Positions 53,717 to 63,038 of a stretch of 64,000 bases of DNA are shown here, one piece after another. The position numbers and the translations under genes were made by a program. This stretch comes from Chryseobacterium sp. MA9 (lineage in GTDB: Bacteria > Bacteroidota > Bacteroidia > Flavobacteriales > Weeksellaceae). Position 1 is the first letter of the stretch, and each line of letters begins with the position of its first letter. The stretch covers positions 124,001 through 188,000 of the forward strand of contig NZ_CP075170.1 in NCBI RefSeq assembly GCF_024399315.1, written 5' to 3'. The notes beneath the pieces were generated by a model that was given only the letters and a program-made list of their open reading frames with translations, ran no database searches and was not told where the DNA came from.

Positions 53717-56227
53717 TTAATGTTCTTTTTTGTGCGGTTTGATTCTCCTAAGAGAAATCCTCTTGATGGCATGCTCTACATTGCCGTCAAGTTCCAGAGC
53801 CAGATCCATGACTTCCATTTTTTCAGTTTCCTCTGTGGTGTAAGCCAGATATTCCTCTGTGGATACTTCTGTAGCGTAGACGGCTGAATGAGTCCCGCCC
53901 AATCCAATCCATACCTCTTTGTAGAGCCTTTTAGGATCATTGTTCATATTGATTGATAAAACCTGGGATTTTTCTTTGTCAGTCAATCCTAACATCGTCT
54001 GAATGTCATCAAACTTGTTCATGTATTTACGTTGATCAAGTAGAATCTTACAATCTGAATTATTGATAATGCTCTCTTTAACAATCGGCGATTGTATGAT
54101 ATCATCTACCTCCTGAGTCACGACAATCGCTTCCCCAAAAAATTTTCTTACCGTTTTAAAGAGGTATTTGATGTATTCTGCCATCCCTTCTTTGGCAATG
54201 GCCTTCCAGGCTTCTTCAATCAGGATGAGTTTTCTGATTCCCTTCAGTCTCCGCATCTTATTGATGAAGACTTCCATAATAATGATGGTTACAATCGGAA
54301 AAAGGATCTTATGGTCTTTAATTGCATCAATCTCGAAAACGATAAACCGTTTGGACAGTAGATCTAACTGTTTGTCTGAATTCAGCAGATAATCATATTC
54401 GCCGCCTTTATAGTAAGGCTCCAGAACATTCAGGAAATTGGCGATGTCAAAATCCTTTTCCCTGACTTTTTTCTGCTCCAATATTCTTTGATAATCATTT
54501 TTGACATATTCATAAAAGCCATTAAAGGAAGAGTGCCCGTCATAGCTTTTAATATTTTCAATGTATCCACTGACAGCATTAGACAGTGCCACTTCCTCAG
54601 AACGTGTCGGTGGCTCATTATCTCTTTTCCATAAAGTCAGAATCAGTGTTTTAATGCTTTCTCTTTTCTCAATGTCAAATACACCGTCATCAGTGTAGAA
54701 AGGATTAAAAGCAATTGGATGATCTTCTGTATAGGTAAAATAAACTCCGTCTTCGCCTTTGGTTTTGCCTTTGATCAGTTCGCACAATCCCTGGTAAGAG
54801 TTTCCGGTATCGACCAGGAGTACATGAGCTCCCTGTTCATAATACTGCCTAACCATGTGATTGGTAAAGAAAGATTTACCGCTTCCCGAAGGTCCGAGGA
54901 TAAACTTGTTTCGGTTGGTAATAATGCCCTGCTTCATTGGAAGATCAGAAATATCCAGATGAATGGGTTTACCTGTCAGCCGGTCAGCCATCTTGATACC
55001 AAAAGGGGATGGTGAGTTCTGATAATTGGTTTCTTCAGTGAAAAAACATAACGCAGGCTCTATAAATGTGTAGAAACTTTCTTCGCTCGGAAAATCTCCG
55101 GCATTTCCGGGAATACCTGCCCAGTATAATGTAGCGGTATCTGTGGTGTTATGACGGGGTTTACATTCCATAAGTGCCAAGGCGCTCCCGGTATCATTCT
55201 TTAGCTGTTTGAGTTCAGCTGGATTGTCCGACCATGACATCACATTGAAATGGGCACGGATGGATTGAAGTCCATAGGAATGGGCTTCATTCAGATATTT
55301 TTCAATCCATTCCTTGTTGATCTGATTGGCTCTGCTATACCTTGCCAGAGAATGCATATTTCTGGCAGATTTTTCAAATAGGCGAAGGTTATCATCACTG
55401 TTGTCAATAAACAGGTATTGATTGTAGATATGATTAGAGCTTAACAGCAGTCCTACCGGAGATGCAAATGAAAGCAGACAGTCACTTCGGTCCGTGCTGA
55501 GCTTTTCATACCGGCTGTGGGAAGAAACGGTTGCCGGAAGATCATCTGTATCAGACAATGTATGCATACTGATACGGTTGTTTCCGATACGCATTTCTTC
55601 TGCGCCAAGATTCAAATCCTGTAATGATGGGTTGGCTTCTCTGGATAAGGTCAGGTACTGTTCCAGCAATCCCGACTGTTTATCAGTTCCGGTTATCTCG
55701 TCAGCGGTCATTCTTTTCAGAAAAATATATCCGCTGTCATTCATAATTCTTTCAAACTGATCCACCGCTTCCATAAATCTGGTGATGATATCTTTATCCC
55801 TTATTTCTTTAGGAATTAAAACTCCTTTACAGAGGGATGAGAAATTGCTCTGCATTTTCATTCTTTCCTTAGTGGTTTTGGTGATAAAGAGATAGCAGTA
55901 ATGATTCAGAAAAGGTCTTTCGTTAAAGTGCCTTTCAAATGATTTGGATAGAAAGCTTTGATCATCACCGGAGAGATCCGGTCTGTAGTTTTCCTTAATA
56001 AACCAATCCTGCTTATGCACAATACAATAGTCCGGTAGTGTTTTCACTGCCTTGAACCAGGCTGAATGAATGGCTTCATACTCAGTTGAAGCTACAGTAA
56101 ACAGTTCAGGTAAACTGACTTTAAAGCAAACGGTAACATCTGCATCTTTAGAGATAATACAGTTTTCTTCAACTGCCAGTAGTGGAAACATGCTTTCCAA
56201 TGTTGCCGCTTTTGATTGATTTCTCAT
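53717..56227 (-). CDS. traG: Conjugation ATPase TraG (VirB4-like)
   Basis: An 836-aa cytoplasmic ATPase that powers assembly and transfer in the type IV secretion system. Walker A is GPSGSGKSF at about residue 442, Walker B LILIEEAWK near residue 675, and VVTQEVDDI follows. The N-terminal VirB4 domain contains the family opening (MFPLLAVEENCIISKDADVT). Overlaps traF by four bases. Full-length. Confidence 0.95.
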   Translation of the reverse strand: MRNQSKAATLESMFPLLAVEENCIISKDADVTVCFKVSLPELFTVASTEYEAIHSAWFKAVKTLPDYCIVHKQDWFIKENYRPDLSGDDQSFLSKSFERHFNERPFLNHYCYLFITKTTKERMKMQSNFSSLCKGVLIPKEIRDKDIITRFMEAVDQFERIMNDSGYIFLKRMTADEITGTDKQSGLLEQYLTLSREANPSLQDLNLGAEEMRIGNNRISMHTLSDTDDLPATVSSHSRYEKLSTDRSDCLLSFASPVGLLLSSNHIYNQYLFIDNSDDNLRLFEKSARNMHSLARYSRANQINKEWIEKYLNEAHSYGLQSIRAHFNVMSWSDNPAELKQLKNDTGSALALMECKPRHNTTDTATLYWAGIPGNAGDFPSEESFYTFIEPALCFFTEETNYQNSPSPFGIKMADRLTGKPIHLDISDLPMKQGIITNRNKFILGPSGSGKSFFTNHMVRQYYEQGAHVLLVDTGNSYQGLCELIKGKTKGEDGVYFTYTEDHPIAFNPFYTDDGVFDIEKRESIKTLILTLWKRDNEPPTRSEEVALSNAVSGYIENIKSYDGHSSFNGFYEYVKNDYQRILEQKKVREKDFDIANFLNVLEPYYKGGEYDYLLNSDKQLDLLSKRFIVFEIDAIKDHKILFPIVTIIIMEVFINKMRRLKGIRKLILIEEAWKAIAKEGMAEYIKYLFKTVRKFFGEAIVVTQEVDDIIQSPIVKESIINNSDCKILLDQRKYMNKFDDIQTMLGLTDKEKSQVLSINMNNDPKRLYKEVWIGLGGTHSAVYATEVSTEEYLAYTTEETEKMEVMDLALELDGNVEHAIKRISLRRIKPHKKEH

Positions 56228-56559
56228 GGTGAAGCTTTTTTGGAGTTCGATTTTAGATATCTATAGATTGACTTACGGCTGATAATATATCGGGGATGCT
56301 TCTTTTTAGCTCCCAATTTCATCAGGCCGTGCTCTGCGTATTTTCTGTTGAGAGAGAAGGTTTTCCAGATCAGAATACCGGCACTGACTCCGCCGAGAAT
56401 AAGACAGAGATAGGTGTTTACACCAGCCATATACATGATCATCACCAGTATCAGTACTGCTAATAATCCGCCTGCAAAAATAAACAGGTACTGTGCTTTC
56501 AGTCCTTTAAACTCAACGGTTCTTCCTATTCCTTTATTAATGTGATAGGTGTCCATCAT
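56224..56559 (-). CDS. traF: Conjugative transposon protein TraF (DUF4133)
   Basis: A 111-aa membrane protein with two adjacent hydrophobic segments (YLFIFAGGLLAVLILVMIMYMA and the LCLILGGVSAGILIW stretch), opening with YHINKGIGRTVEFKGLKAQY, the DUF4133 signature. VirB3-like. Its stop overlaps the traG start by four bases. Confidence 0.92.
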   Translation of the reverse strand: MMDTYHINKGIGRTVEFKGLKAQYLFIFAGGLLAVLILVMIMYMAGVNTYLCLILGGVSAGILIWKTFSLNRKYAEHGLMKLGAKKKHPRYIISRKSIYRYLKSNSKKASP

Positions 56560-56566
56560 TATTCAA

Positions 56567-56872
56567 TTAAAGGAAGAATGAGCGGAGGATGGTTGCCGCT
56601 ACTATTAAGAAGATACAGGCTCCGAACCAGCTGGCAGCAGTCTTACTGGTATCAGGATCACCACTGCTGAATTTGTTATATACTTTGACTCCTCCGATCA
56701 GGCCTACCACAGCGCCGATAGCATAGATAAGCTTTGTGGCAGGATCAAAATAAGAAGTGACCATCTGTGTGGCCTCAGTAATTCCGGCGGAACCGTTACC
56801 TTGGGCATTGATACTCCAGCTAATTGCCAGGAGTAAAGCTGTGAACATGATTTTTTTTCTTTGTCTTTTCAT
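56567..56872 (-). CDS. traE: Conjugative transposon protein TraE (DUF4134)
   Basis: A 101-aa protein from ATG 56872 (11 codons after the longest possible start, which lacks support). Signal-like N-terminus ending INAQ, then ITEATQMVTSYFDPATKLIY and two hydrophobic segments with FSSGDPDTSKTAASWFGACI. VirB2-like pilin candidate. First gene of the traE-N unit; upstream lies the divergent SDR gene. Confidence 0.92.
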   Translation of the reverse strand: MKRQRKKIMFTALLLAISWSINAQGNGSAGITEATQMVTSYFDPATKLIYAIGAVVGLIGGVKVYNKFSSGDPDTSKTAASWFGACIFLIVAATILRSFFL

Positions 56873-57129
56873 AATAATAGATTTTTTGGTTGATGAAACC
56901 CGCACTTTACGGGTGCTGAGACAAAGATGTAGGGTAGCAGGATGCTAAATTGAAATTAGGAATCCGGAGGAATTGTTTGGCATTGATAAGTTATCTTGTC
57001 AGATTTCTGTTGGAAGAATTATATCTTTTTACATTCCCATTGAAACCTCAATACGGCTTCAGATATCCTCAATCTGACTACGCGTATAGTTTCTGTATTC
57101 TGCAACTTTGCTGTACAAAATTTAAATCA

Positions 57130-57912
57130 ATGAATATGATAACGAATAATGAAAATAAGATAGCACTGGTATCAGGTGCTAACACCGGGGTGGGATTTCA
57201 GATTGCTAAAGCGCTGGCAGAAAACGGATACGTGGTCTATGCAGGTTCCCGCGATTTACAAAAAGGTCAGGTGGCCACAGCTGAAATAGGTGGGAAGGCA
57301 AAAGCGATTCAGCTGGATATTACCGATAATGAGTCGATCAGAGCCGCTGTAGAAACTATTGAAGGTGAATACGGATACCTTACACTGCTTGTTAATAATG
57401 CGGCAATCTCACATGCGGGAAAAGCCAGCCGTACTATGGAAGAAATATTGGGTTCGCAGCGTGCCAGCATTGCAACTATAGATGAACTGAAATCGGTATG
57501 GGATACCAATGTGTTTGGAACCCTTGCTCTTACACAGGCTTTCCTGCCATTATTACATAAAGCGCCTGCTTCACGTATTGTGACGGTTTCCAGTGTCTTG
57601 GGTTCTCTTACGATCAATGCCAATCCCGAAAACCCATATCGTGTACATTTCGATGCGGTATATGGTGCTTCTAAGACGGCACTCAATGGAATTTTTCTCT
57701 CTTTAGCCATAGAACTGGAGAAGACCAATATCAAGGTTCATATGGTGAGTCCGGGATTCACGGCCACGGCACTTAATAATTTTGAGGGGACAGACTCTGT
57801 TGAAGAAGGTTCGAAGGAACCGATCAGAGTAGCCTTGACAGAAGATCTTCCTACAGGTAGTTTTACCGGTCCGGCGAATTTCGGCAGAAAAGACAACGTT
57901 CTTCCGTGGTAG
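57130..57912 (+). CDS. Short-chain dehydrogenase/reductase
   Basis: A 260-aa SDR from ATG 57130; the frame is open for 60 codons upstream but that part shows no protein character. GANTGVG at 17-22 binds NAD(P), NNAA at 89-92 is conserved, and the catalytic Ser (154/155), Tyr178 and Lys182 (YGASK) are present. Substrate unknown. On the strand opposite to the tra genes, with a terminator after it and an AraC-type regulator next, so it is a passenger module inside the operon. Confidence 0.9.
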   Translation: MNMITNNENKIALVSGANTGVGFQIAKALAENGYVVYAGSRDLQKGQVATAEIGGKAKAIQLDITDNESIRAAVETIEGEYGYLTLLVNNAAISHAGKASRTMEEILGSQRASIATIDELKSVWDTNVFGTLALTQAFLPLLHKAPASRIVTVSSVLGSLTINANPENPYRVHFDAVYGASKTALNGIFLSLAIELEKTNIKVHMVSPGFTATALNNFEGTDSVEEGSKEPIRVALTEDLPTGSFTGPANFGRKDNVLPW

Positions 57913-57925
57913 GATTTTTAACATT

Positions 57926-57956
57926 AAACCTATGATCCACAGTCATAGGTTTTTTA
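57926..57956 (+). terminator. Intrinsic terminator after SDR gene
   Basis: AAACCTATGA pairs with TCATAGGTTT around seven bases, then TTTT. It separates the SDR gene from the AraC-type gene. Confidence 0.8.
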
Positions 57957-57968
57957 TACATTTATAGT

Positions 57969-58889
57969 ATGAAAAGCAAAGAGGATAAATTGATACGGTT
58001 TATATCGATATCGGAAAGCCATAAAGCCTTCGGACTGCCTGCCCCGCAGCATCCTTTGATCAGTCTTATTCATTTCAATAAAGACAATCCTTTCAATGCG
58101 GAAATGGCACCTGTGTATAATCTCTTGAGTTTCTATAAGATTACTTTTATCACAAGAAACAAAGGACGACTTAAGTACGGCAGAAGTTTTTACGACTATA
58201 ATGAGGGCAGCATGCTGTTTCTGGCTCCTAATCAATTGGTAGGGAGCACGGATTATAACAGCGAAACTTACTGCTATTTGCTGTTGATTCATCCTGACTT
58301 CCTGCTGGGACATCCTATAGCCGGTAAAATAAAGCAGTACAGCTATTTTTCGTATTCATCTAATGAGGCTCTGCATGTGTCAGACACTGAGAAGGAGATC
58401 ATTCTTTCTGTTTTCAGGATTATGGAACAGGAGCTCAATAGCCGCGTTGATGAATTCAGTCAGGAGGTAGTGATTGCGCAGATAGAACTGCTCTTGAGTT
58501 ATGTCAACAGATTTTACAAACGTCAGTTTATTACTAGAAAAGTAGTCAATAGCGATGTTCTTCAAAAAACAGAAACCATCCTGGACCATTACCTTAACGA
58601 TCAGGAATCAATGCATCAGGGTCTTCCCACCGTGCAGTATCTCTCTGATCAGCTCAGTATCTCACCCGGCTATCTGAGTGATGTTTTACGATCGGTGATT
58701 GGGAAAAATACCCAGCAGTACATTCGTGAGAAGGTTACTGAAAAAGCTAAGGAAAGATTGATTTCCACTGATTTGACGGTAGCTGAAATAGCCTATGAAT
58801 TAGGCTTTGAACATCCACAGTCATTCAGTAAAATGTTTAGGGTTCAGACCGGTCTTTCTCCTGTAGAATTCAGGAATTCATTCAATTAA
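57969..58889 (+). CDS. AraC-family transcription regulator
   Basis: A 306-aa regulator. N-terminal cupin-like effector domain (YNLLSFYKITFITRNKGRLK, FLAPNQLVGS) and C-terminal double HTH: LSDQLSISPGYLSDVLRSV and then TVAEIAYELGFEHPQSFSKM with FRVQTGLSPVEFR. Follows the SDR gene, from which it is separated by a terminator; it plausibly regulates that gene, as in many SDR/AraC pairs. Confidence 0.93.
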   Translation: MKSKEDKLIRFISISESHKAFGLPAPQHPLISLIHFNKDNPFNAEMAPVYNLLSFYKITFITRNKGRLKYGRSFYDYNEGSMLFLAPNQLVGSTDYNSETYCYLLLIHPDFLLGHPIAGKIKQYSYFSYSSNEALHVSDTEKEIILSVFRIMEQELNSRVDEFSQEVVIAQIELLLSYVNRFYKRQFITRKVVNSDVLQKTETILDHYLNDQESMHQGLPTVQYLSDQLSISPGYLSDVLRSVIGKNTQQYIREKVTEKAKERLISTDLTVAEIAYELGFEHPQSFSKMFRVQTGLSPVEFRNSFN

Positions 58890-58893
58890 AGGA

Positions 58894-59529
58894 TCAGGTG
58901 AAGTTTTCAATATTGAAATCTTTCATATCGTCTGTCCGCAAAGTGGAAGAACCGGTTTCCTCAGCATGTGTAAAACTGTTATCCAATAGCTCGGCAATGA
59001 TTTGGGAAGCATTTTCCATAGAATTTTCCAATAGGTTGAATAATTCGGTTCCATATATTTTCTGAACTGCCGCTGCTGCTGTTTCCTTTTCAGATGGATC
59101 ACCAACTTTTTGCTGTAAGATCATCTGCACAGCGCTTAGTTCTTCAAAGGTAGCTCCCTGGGCAAAACCGTCATTTTCATCAATAATTCTATATTTTTTC
59201 CATTCTTCTTCCTCTTCAGTAAAATCAAGGTTGCTATTAAAACCATATTCCGGTTCTTCCTGCGGATTTTGAAGATGTACATTTTCACTGATGTCATATG
59301 CTATGTCTAAATTAGAGGGATCAAACCCAGTTTCTTCCTTTTGTCTTTCAGGGGAGGATATTGTCTCCGGGTGGCTTACTGAAGTTTTGGTTTCTCCTAT
59401 AATGTGATAAGGGCTTTCAATGTTTGTTTGATTTTTTATAATGGGAAAAGGGGATTTTTTAATACCGATTTTTTTATGCAGTAATAACAGGATAATGATC
59501 AATAGGTTTATAATAATGAGAATTTCCAT
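58894..59529 (-). CDS. TraD-like conjugation protein
   Basis: A 211-aa protein with one N-terminal membrane helix (ILIIINLLIIILLLLHKKIG) followed by a long acidic, low-complexity cytoplasmic region ending in a small helical domain (EELSAVQMILQQKVGDPSEK). Matches the size and layout of the protein called TraD in Bacteroidetes conjugative elements; this is unrelated to the F-plasmid coupling protein. Identified mainly by position, 2 bases downstream of the DUF3408 gene. Confidence 0.6.
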   Translation of the reverse strand: MEILIIINLLIIILLLLHKKIGIKKSPFPIIKNQTNIESPYHIIGETKTSVSHPETISSPERQKEETGFDPSNLDIAYDISENVHLQNPQEEPEYGFNSNLDFTEEEEEWKKYRIIDENDGFAQGATFEELSAVQMILQQKVGDPSEKETAAAAVQKIYGTELFNLLENSMENASQIIAELLDNSFTHAEETGSSTLRTDDMKDFNIENFT

Positions 59530-59531
59530 GG

Positions 59532-59933
59532 TTATAAAATGGGTTTAAAATGATTGTTGAAATACTCAGTGATCTCATTTCCGTATTCCAGAAAATGCTG
59601 CTCAAGGATATTATCGATATATGAGTATAATGTTGTTCTTTCCTCCCGGCTGAGCTGTACGATTCTCAACAGTCTTTCATGGTATTCGGGTCTTATATAA
59701 ACAACCTTACCACTACGCCCCGAAGGAAACCGGTTGATGAGAAAGAGGTCCTCATAATGTGCTTTTTTGGATGTACTGCTTCGTGCTTTTTCCCTTGGCT
59801 TTTGATGCATAGATTCTTTAGCTTCATTGCTCTTTACCTCTGGAGCATTCTGGTCACCACTGATTATCTGCATCAGGTATTCTTCATCAACATGTGGTTT
59901 TTCAAAATCTTTTTTTTCTTTATCCGTTCTCAT
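59532..59933 (-). CDS. DUF3408 conjugation protein (TraB/TraC-type)
   Basis: A 133-aa soluble protein. A disordered N-terminal half is followed by a small helical domain: VVYIRPEYHERLLRIVQLSR and YSYIDNILEQHFLEYGNEIT, the DUF3408 signature with a ribbon-helix-helix-like pattern. Family members stand right after the ParA-type gene traA in Bacteroidetes conjugative elements, as here (10-base gap). Confidence 0.85.
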   Translation of the reverse strand: MRTDKEKKDFEKPHVDEEYLMQIISGDQNAPEVKSNEAKESMHQKPREKARSSTSKKAHYEDLFLINRFPSGRSGKVVYIRPEYHERLLRIVQLSREERTTLYSYIDNILEQHFLEYGNEITEYFNNHFKPIL

Positions 59934-59943
59934 TGTTCAAGTT

Positions 59944-60711
59944 TTATAGTGGTGTGATTTGTAGGAATTCCTCGATAAACAGATTCATTCTGGTCGCTTT
60001 TAAGAGTGAAAGATCTGCAGGTAATAGAGTAGACCTGAAAATGCTGTTACCCATATCCTCCGACTCCTTGCGAAACCTTTTGCTATCCATGATCCTTGTT
60101 TCCATGATATTCAGCTGGAGTGCTGCAATAGTCTTTTCATATATTTCATATAATCCTGTTTTCTCTCTTCCATCAATCTGATTCCAAAATAGCCAGATCG
60201 CTTGTTCTTTACTGCCATGCGCTGCATGGGGAAGACCCAGGAATGCTTTGGTAAATCCCAATGTACTTTCTACAACCAGCCGGTCAGCGGTTAATGGAGC
60301 AAAAATAAAATCCATTGTTTTTAAGGTGGTCAGAACGCCTTTGGTATTAGCGGTACCCGGCAGATCAAAGAATAGAATATCCGGAATTACGGAAGCCTGG
60401 CTGATGTATTGAGAAGCTTCCTCTAATGCATTCTCTGCTTTGCAACGTATAATGTGATAAGCTTTCTTATTGATTAATTGAAACTGTCTCATTGCTGCTT
60501 TTTTATGGTATTCATGGAGTATGATTGCCTTTTTTTCCCGCTCCCTCATATTGCTTATGCTGTATTGTGGAAAATCGCAGTCCATGACTAAAACATTAAA
60601 ACCCAATCGGTAATGCAGTATACTGGCCATTAATGTGGTCATCGTTGATTTTCCTACACCCCCTTTTTGGGTAAAGAAACTTACTTTTAAAGGATTTTTT
60701 GTTGCTTTCAT
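59944..60711 (-). CDS. traA: ParA-family ATPase TraA
   Basis: A 255-aa ParA/MinD-type ATPase, first gene of the Bacteroidetes conjugation operon. The deviant Walker A KGGVGKS lies at residues 16-22, MDCDFPQYS near 43-51 and the Walker B-like LFFDLPGTAN near 112. It probably positions or regulates the transfer DNA or apparatus. Start follows a 590-bp intergenic region shared with the mob genes. Confidence 0.92.
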   Translation of the reverse strand: MKATKNPLKVSFFTQKGGVGKSTMTTLMASILHYRLGFNVLVMDCDFPQYSISNMREREKKAIILHEYHKKAAMRQFQLINKKAYHIIRCKAENALEEASQYISQASVIPDILFFDLPGTANTKGVLTTLKTMDFIFAPLTADRLVVESTLGFTKAFLGLPHAAHGSKEQAIWLFWNQIDGREKTGLYEIYEKTIAALQLNIMETRIMDSKRFRKESEDMGNSIFRSTLLPADLSLLKATRMNLFIEEFLQITPL

Positions 60712-61303
60712 TATGTACTTGTTTATTATTGCTTTGTAATTTTATTTTCTTTTGATCAGTATGTATTTACATATTTTTTAATGGATGTATGATTTTGAAT
60801 ATCTGTATATATTTACCTTCTTTTCTGTTTCTATCTGCAATTGTTTTGTTGGCTATATGATAACTCTTAAAGAGTTACAATTGCTTTTACACTTTTACAC
60901 TTGTAAAACTTTACCTCTTTATTTTTTACCCCTTTTATAATCAGTTTTATATTTTACTGTAAATGAAAAAAAAATCAAAACCGATGCTAATTTCCAGGTG
61001 ATTAATGGAATGATTTGGCAGTAATTGGCAGTCGGTAGTATTGTATGTATTTGGTTGATTCTATATACATTGTTGTAATGATTTTTAGAGGGGAGTTTGT
61101 AGCTCAATACAACATCTTAATTCTGTTGGACGCTTGTTGCGCTAACTTTTTTGATGAGGTAGACAGGGGTGTTCACCGGAACACGGCAAGTTGTGTTTTG
61201 AGTGCCTCATAACTGTTTTTTTGTGCCTCAAAACAACTTGCCCTGCCGGGGAGCATGGAAACGCTCTCCAAAGTCGAGGTTATTAACTTTAAATGGATGT
61301 CTA
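60712..61303. other. Divergent tra/mob intergenic region
   Basis: 592 bases between traA and mobA without a gene. It should hold promoters for both directions and the transfer origin; the inverted repeats at 61169-61242 are the best candidate for the latter. A weak open frame at 60919-61107 is not convincing. Confidence 0.7.
61169..61242. other. Candidate origin of transfer (oriT)
   Basis: Two inverted repeats in tandem: GTGTTC-ACCG-GAACAC (61169-61184) and GGCAAGTTGT(G)TTTTGAG with CTCAAAACAACTTGCC (61185-61242), plus a direct repeat GTGCCTCA inside the second. It lies 61 bases upstream of mobA, the usual place for oriT in Bacteroidetes elements. Nick site not determined. Confidence 0.65.
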
Positions 61304-61735
61304 ATGAACGATCAGAGAAAAAAACAAAGGAATAAGGGCGGAAGAAAGCCAAAGATAGATCCCTGCATCCACCGGTATGTTTTTCGGCTGAATGATAAGG
61401 ACAATAATAAGTTCCTGTCTCTTTTTGAAGCTTCGGGAATGGATAATAAAGCTCAGTTTATAACGTCTTTGCTGTTTTCAAAAGAGATAAAAACAGTGAA
61501 AATAGATAAGGGAACTGTTGATTTTTACATGAGATTAACTTCTTTTTATGCTCAGTTCAGAGCAGTAGGAGTCAATTACAATCAGGTGGTGAAATTATTA
61601 TATACGCATTTTACTGAAAAAAAAGCAGCGACATTTCTGTATCGGCTGGAAAAAAATACCGCTGAACTGGCGGTTTTATGCAGGGAAATTATTGAATTGG
61701 CTGACGAATTTAACAGCCGGAGCTTAAAAAAATAA
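61304..61735 (+). CDS. mobA: Mobilization protein MobA (relaxosome accessory)
   Basis: A 143-aa basic protein from ATG 61304; the open frame reaches further upstream across the oriT candidate but that part is not coding-like. Contains GGRKPKIDPCIHRYVFRLND, an RHH-like DNA-binding start, and RAVGVNYNQVVKLLYTHF, the accessory-protein motif found with MobB relaxases. 7 bases upstream of mobB. It should bind oriT and help the relaxase. Confidence 0.88.
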   Translation: MNDQRKKQRNKGGRKPKIDPCIHRYVFRLNDKDNNKFLSLFEASGMDNKAQFITSLLFSKEIKTVKIDKGTVDFYMRLTSFYAQFRAVGVNYNQVVKLLYTHFTEKKAATFLYRLEKNTAELAVLCREIIELADEFNSRSLKK

Positions 61736-61742
61736 CAGCATA

Positions 61743-63032
61743 ATGGTTGCGAAAATTGGGAGAAGCAGTAATTTGTATGGCGCGTTGGCTTACAATCATA
61801 ATAAAGTAGAGCAGGAAAAAGGTAAGATTTTGTTCATGAATAAAATGGTTGAAACTCCAAATGGCAGGTATACCATACCACAGCTGGCAGAATCTTTTGA
61901 CCCTTATTTAGCAGCCAATAGAAATACGGAAAAGTATACTCTGCATCTATCACTTAACCCGGATCCCAAGGACAAGGTCAGTGAGACATATTTTATAAAG
62001 ATGGCAGAAGAGTACATGAAGGAGATGGGCTATGGAGAGCAACCCTATATTATATTCAAGCATACCGATATTGACCGTACTCATTTGCATATTGTTTCCG
62101 TATGCGTTGATGAAAACGGCCGGAAAATCTCAGATAAGTTTGAAAAAAGACGTTCAATGGAAATATGCAGGAAACTGGAAAAGACTTATAATTTACTGCC
62201 CGCAGTAGAGCAGAAGAGTTCTGAAAATAGCCTGATTTTTAGTCCTGTTGATTATCATAAGGGAAATGTCAAACGCCAGATAGCTTCCGTGATCAGAAAT
62301 ATACCTGGGGAGTATTCGTTTAAGACCCTTGGAGAGTATAATGCTCTGCTTTCACTTTTTAATATAGCGGTTGAAAAAATTGAAGGTGAGTTGCACGGTG
62401 AACCTCAGCGTGGCCTGGTGTATTTTGCATTGGATAAAAATAAAAACAAGATAGGACATCCTTTCAAAGCTTCAAGGATAGGGAAGAATGCGGGACTGGC
62501 TGCATTGGAGTTACACTTTTTAAAAAGCAAAGAATTAGTTTTAAACTCTTCCGGCAGGTCTGAGATAAAAACCGGAATTGATAATGTTCTCAAATATAGT
62601 AAAGGGGAAAATGATTTTGTTAAAAGGCTAAATTCATGGGATATTAGTACCGTTGTCAGAAGAAATGAATCCGGACGTATTTATGGGATTACATTCATTG
62701 ATCACCATTCAAAAACTGTATGGAATGGCTCAAATCTGGGAAAGCAGTATTCAGCCAATGCTTTTAATGATCTTTGGAAGGATCAGCAAAACATGGAAAA
62801 AGCTTCTGAACTAAAATTTCCCCTGTCTAAATCTTCGCCGTCAGATCAATTACGGTCTGATCAGCTTCACCCTTTATTCGGATTTCTGAAGAATGAGAGT
62901 AGTGATAATCCTTCAAATGATGAAACTTCAGTTCTGTTTCCCGGACTTTTACCTTTGGCAGAGGGAGAAGATCATGAAGAGGAAGTTTTTGCCCGGCAGA
63001 TAAGCAAGCGCAAAAGGAAAAGAAAATGGTAA
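61743..63032 (+). CDS. mobB: Relaxase MobB
   Basis: A 429-aa relaxase/mobilization nuclease. N-terminal SSNLYGALAYNHNKV, then KHTDIDRTHLHIVSV, where His-x-His (about residues 115-118) with the upstream His forms the metal site; ISDKFEKRRSMEICRKLE follows. The catalytic Tyr is expected near the N-terminus (YGALAYNHNKV). It nicks oriT and leads the strand into the recipient. The C-terminal 150 residues are a low-complexity tail. mobC, which normally follows, is not here. Confidence 0.93.
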   Translation: MVAKIGRSSNLYGALAYNHNKVEQEKGKILFMNKMVETPNGRYTIPQLAESFDPYLAANRNTEKYTLHLSLNPDPKDKVSETYFIKMAEEYMKEMGYGEQPYIIFKHTDIDRTHLHIVSVCVDENGRKISDKFEKRRSMEICRKLEKTYNLLPAVEQKSSENSLIFSPVDYHKGNVKRQIASVIRNIPGEYSFKTLGEYNALLSLFNIAVEKIEGELHGEPQRGLVYFALDKNKNKIGHPFKASRIGKNAGLAALELHFLKSKELVLNSSGRSEIKTGIDNVLKYSKGENDFVKRLNSWDISTVVRRNESGRIYGITFIDHHSKTVWNGSNLGKQYSANAFNDLWKDQQNMEKASELKFPLSKSSPSDQLRSDQLHPLFGFLKNESSDNPSNDETSVLFPGLLPLAEGEDHEEEVFARQISKRKRKRKW

Positions 63033-63038
63033 TGGATG

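Noticed and set aside
56950..57129. 60-residue N-terminal extension of the SDR protein
   Set aside because: Not SDR-like, contains probable promoter DNA, and a standard SDR N-terminus starts at 57130.
61202..61303. 34-residue N-terminal extension of MobA
   Set aside because: It would translate part of the inverted repeat assigned to oriT; ATG 61304 gives a normal MobA.
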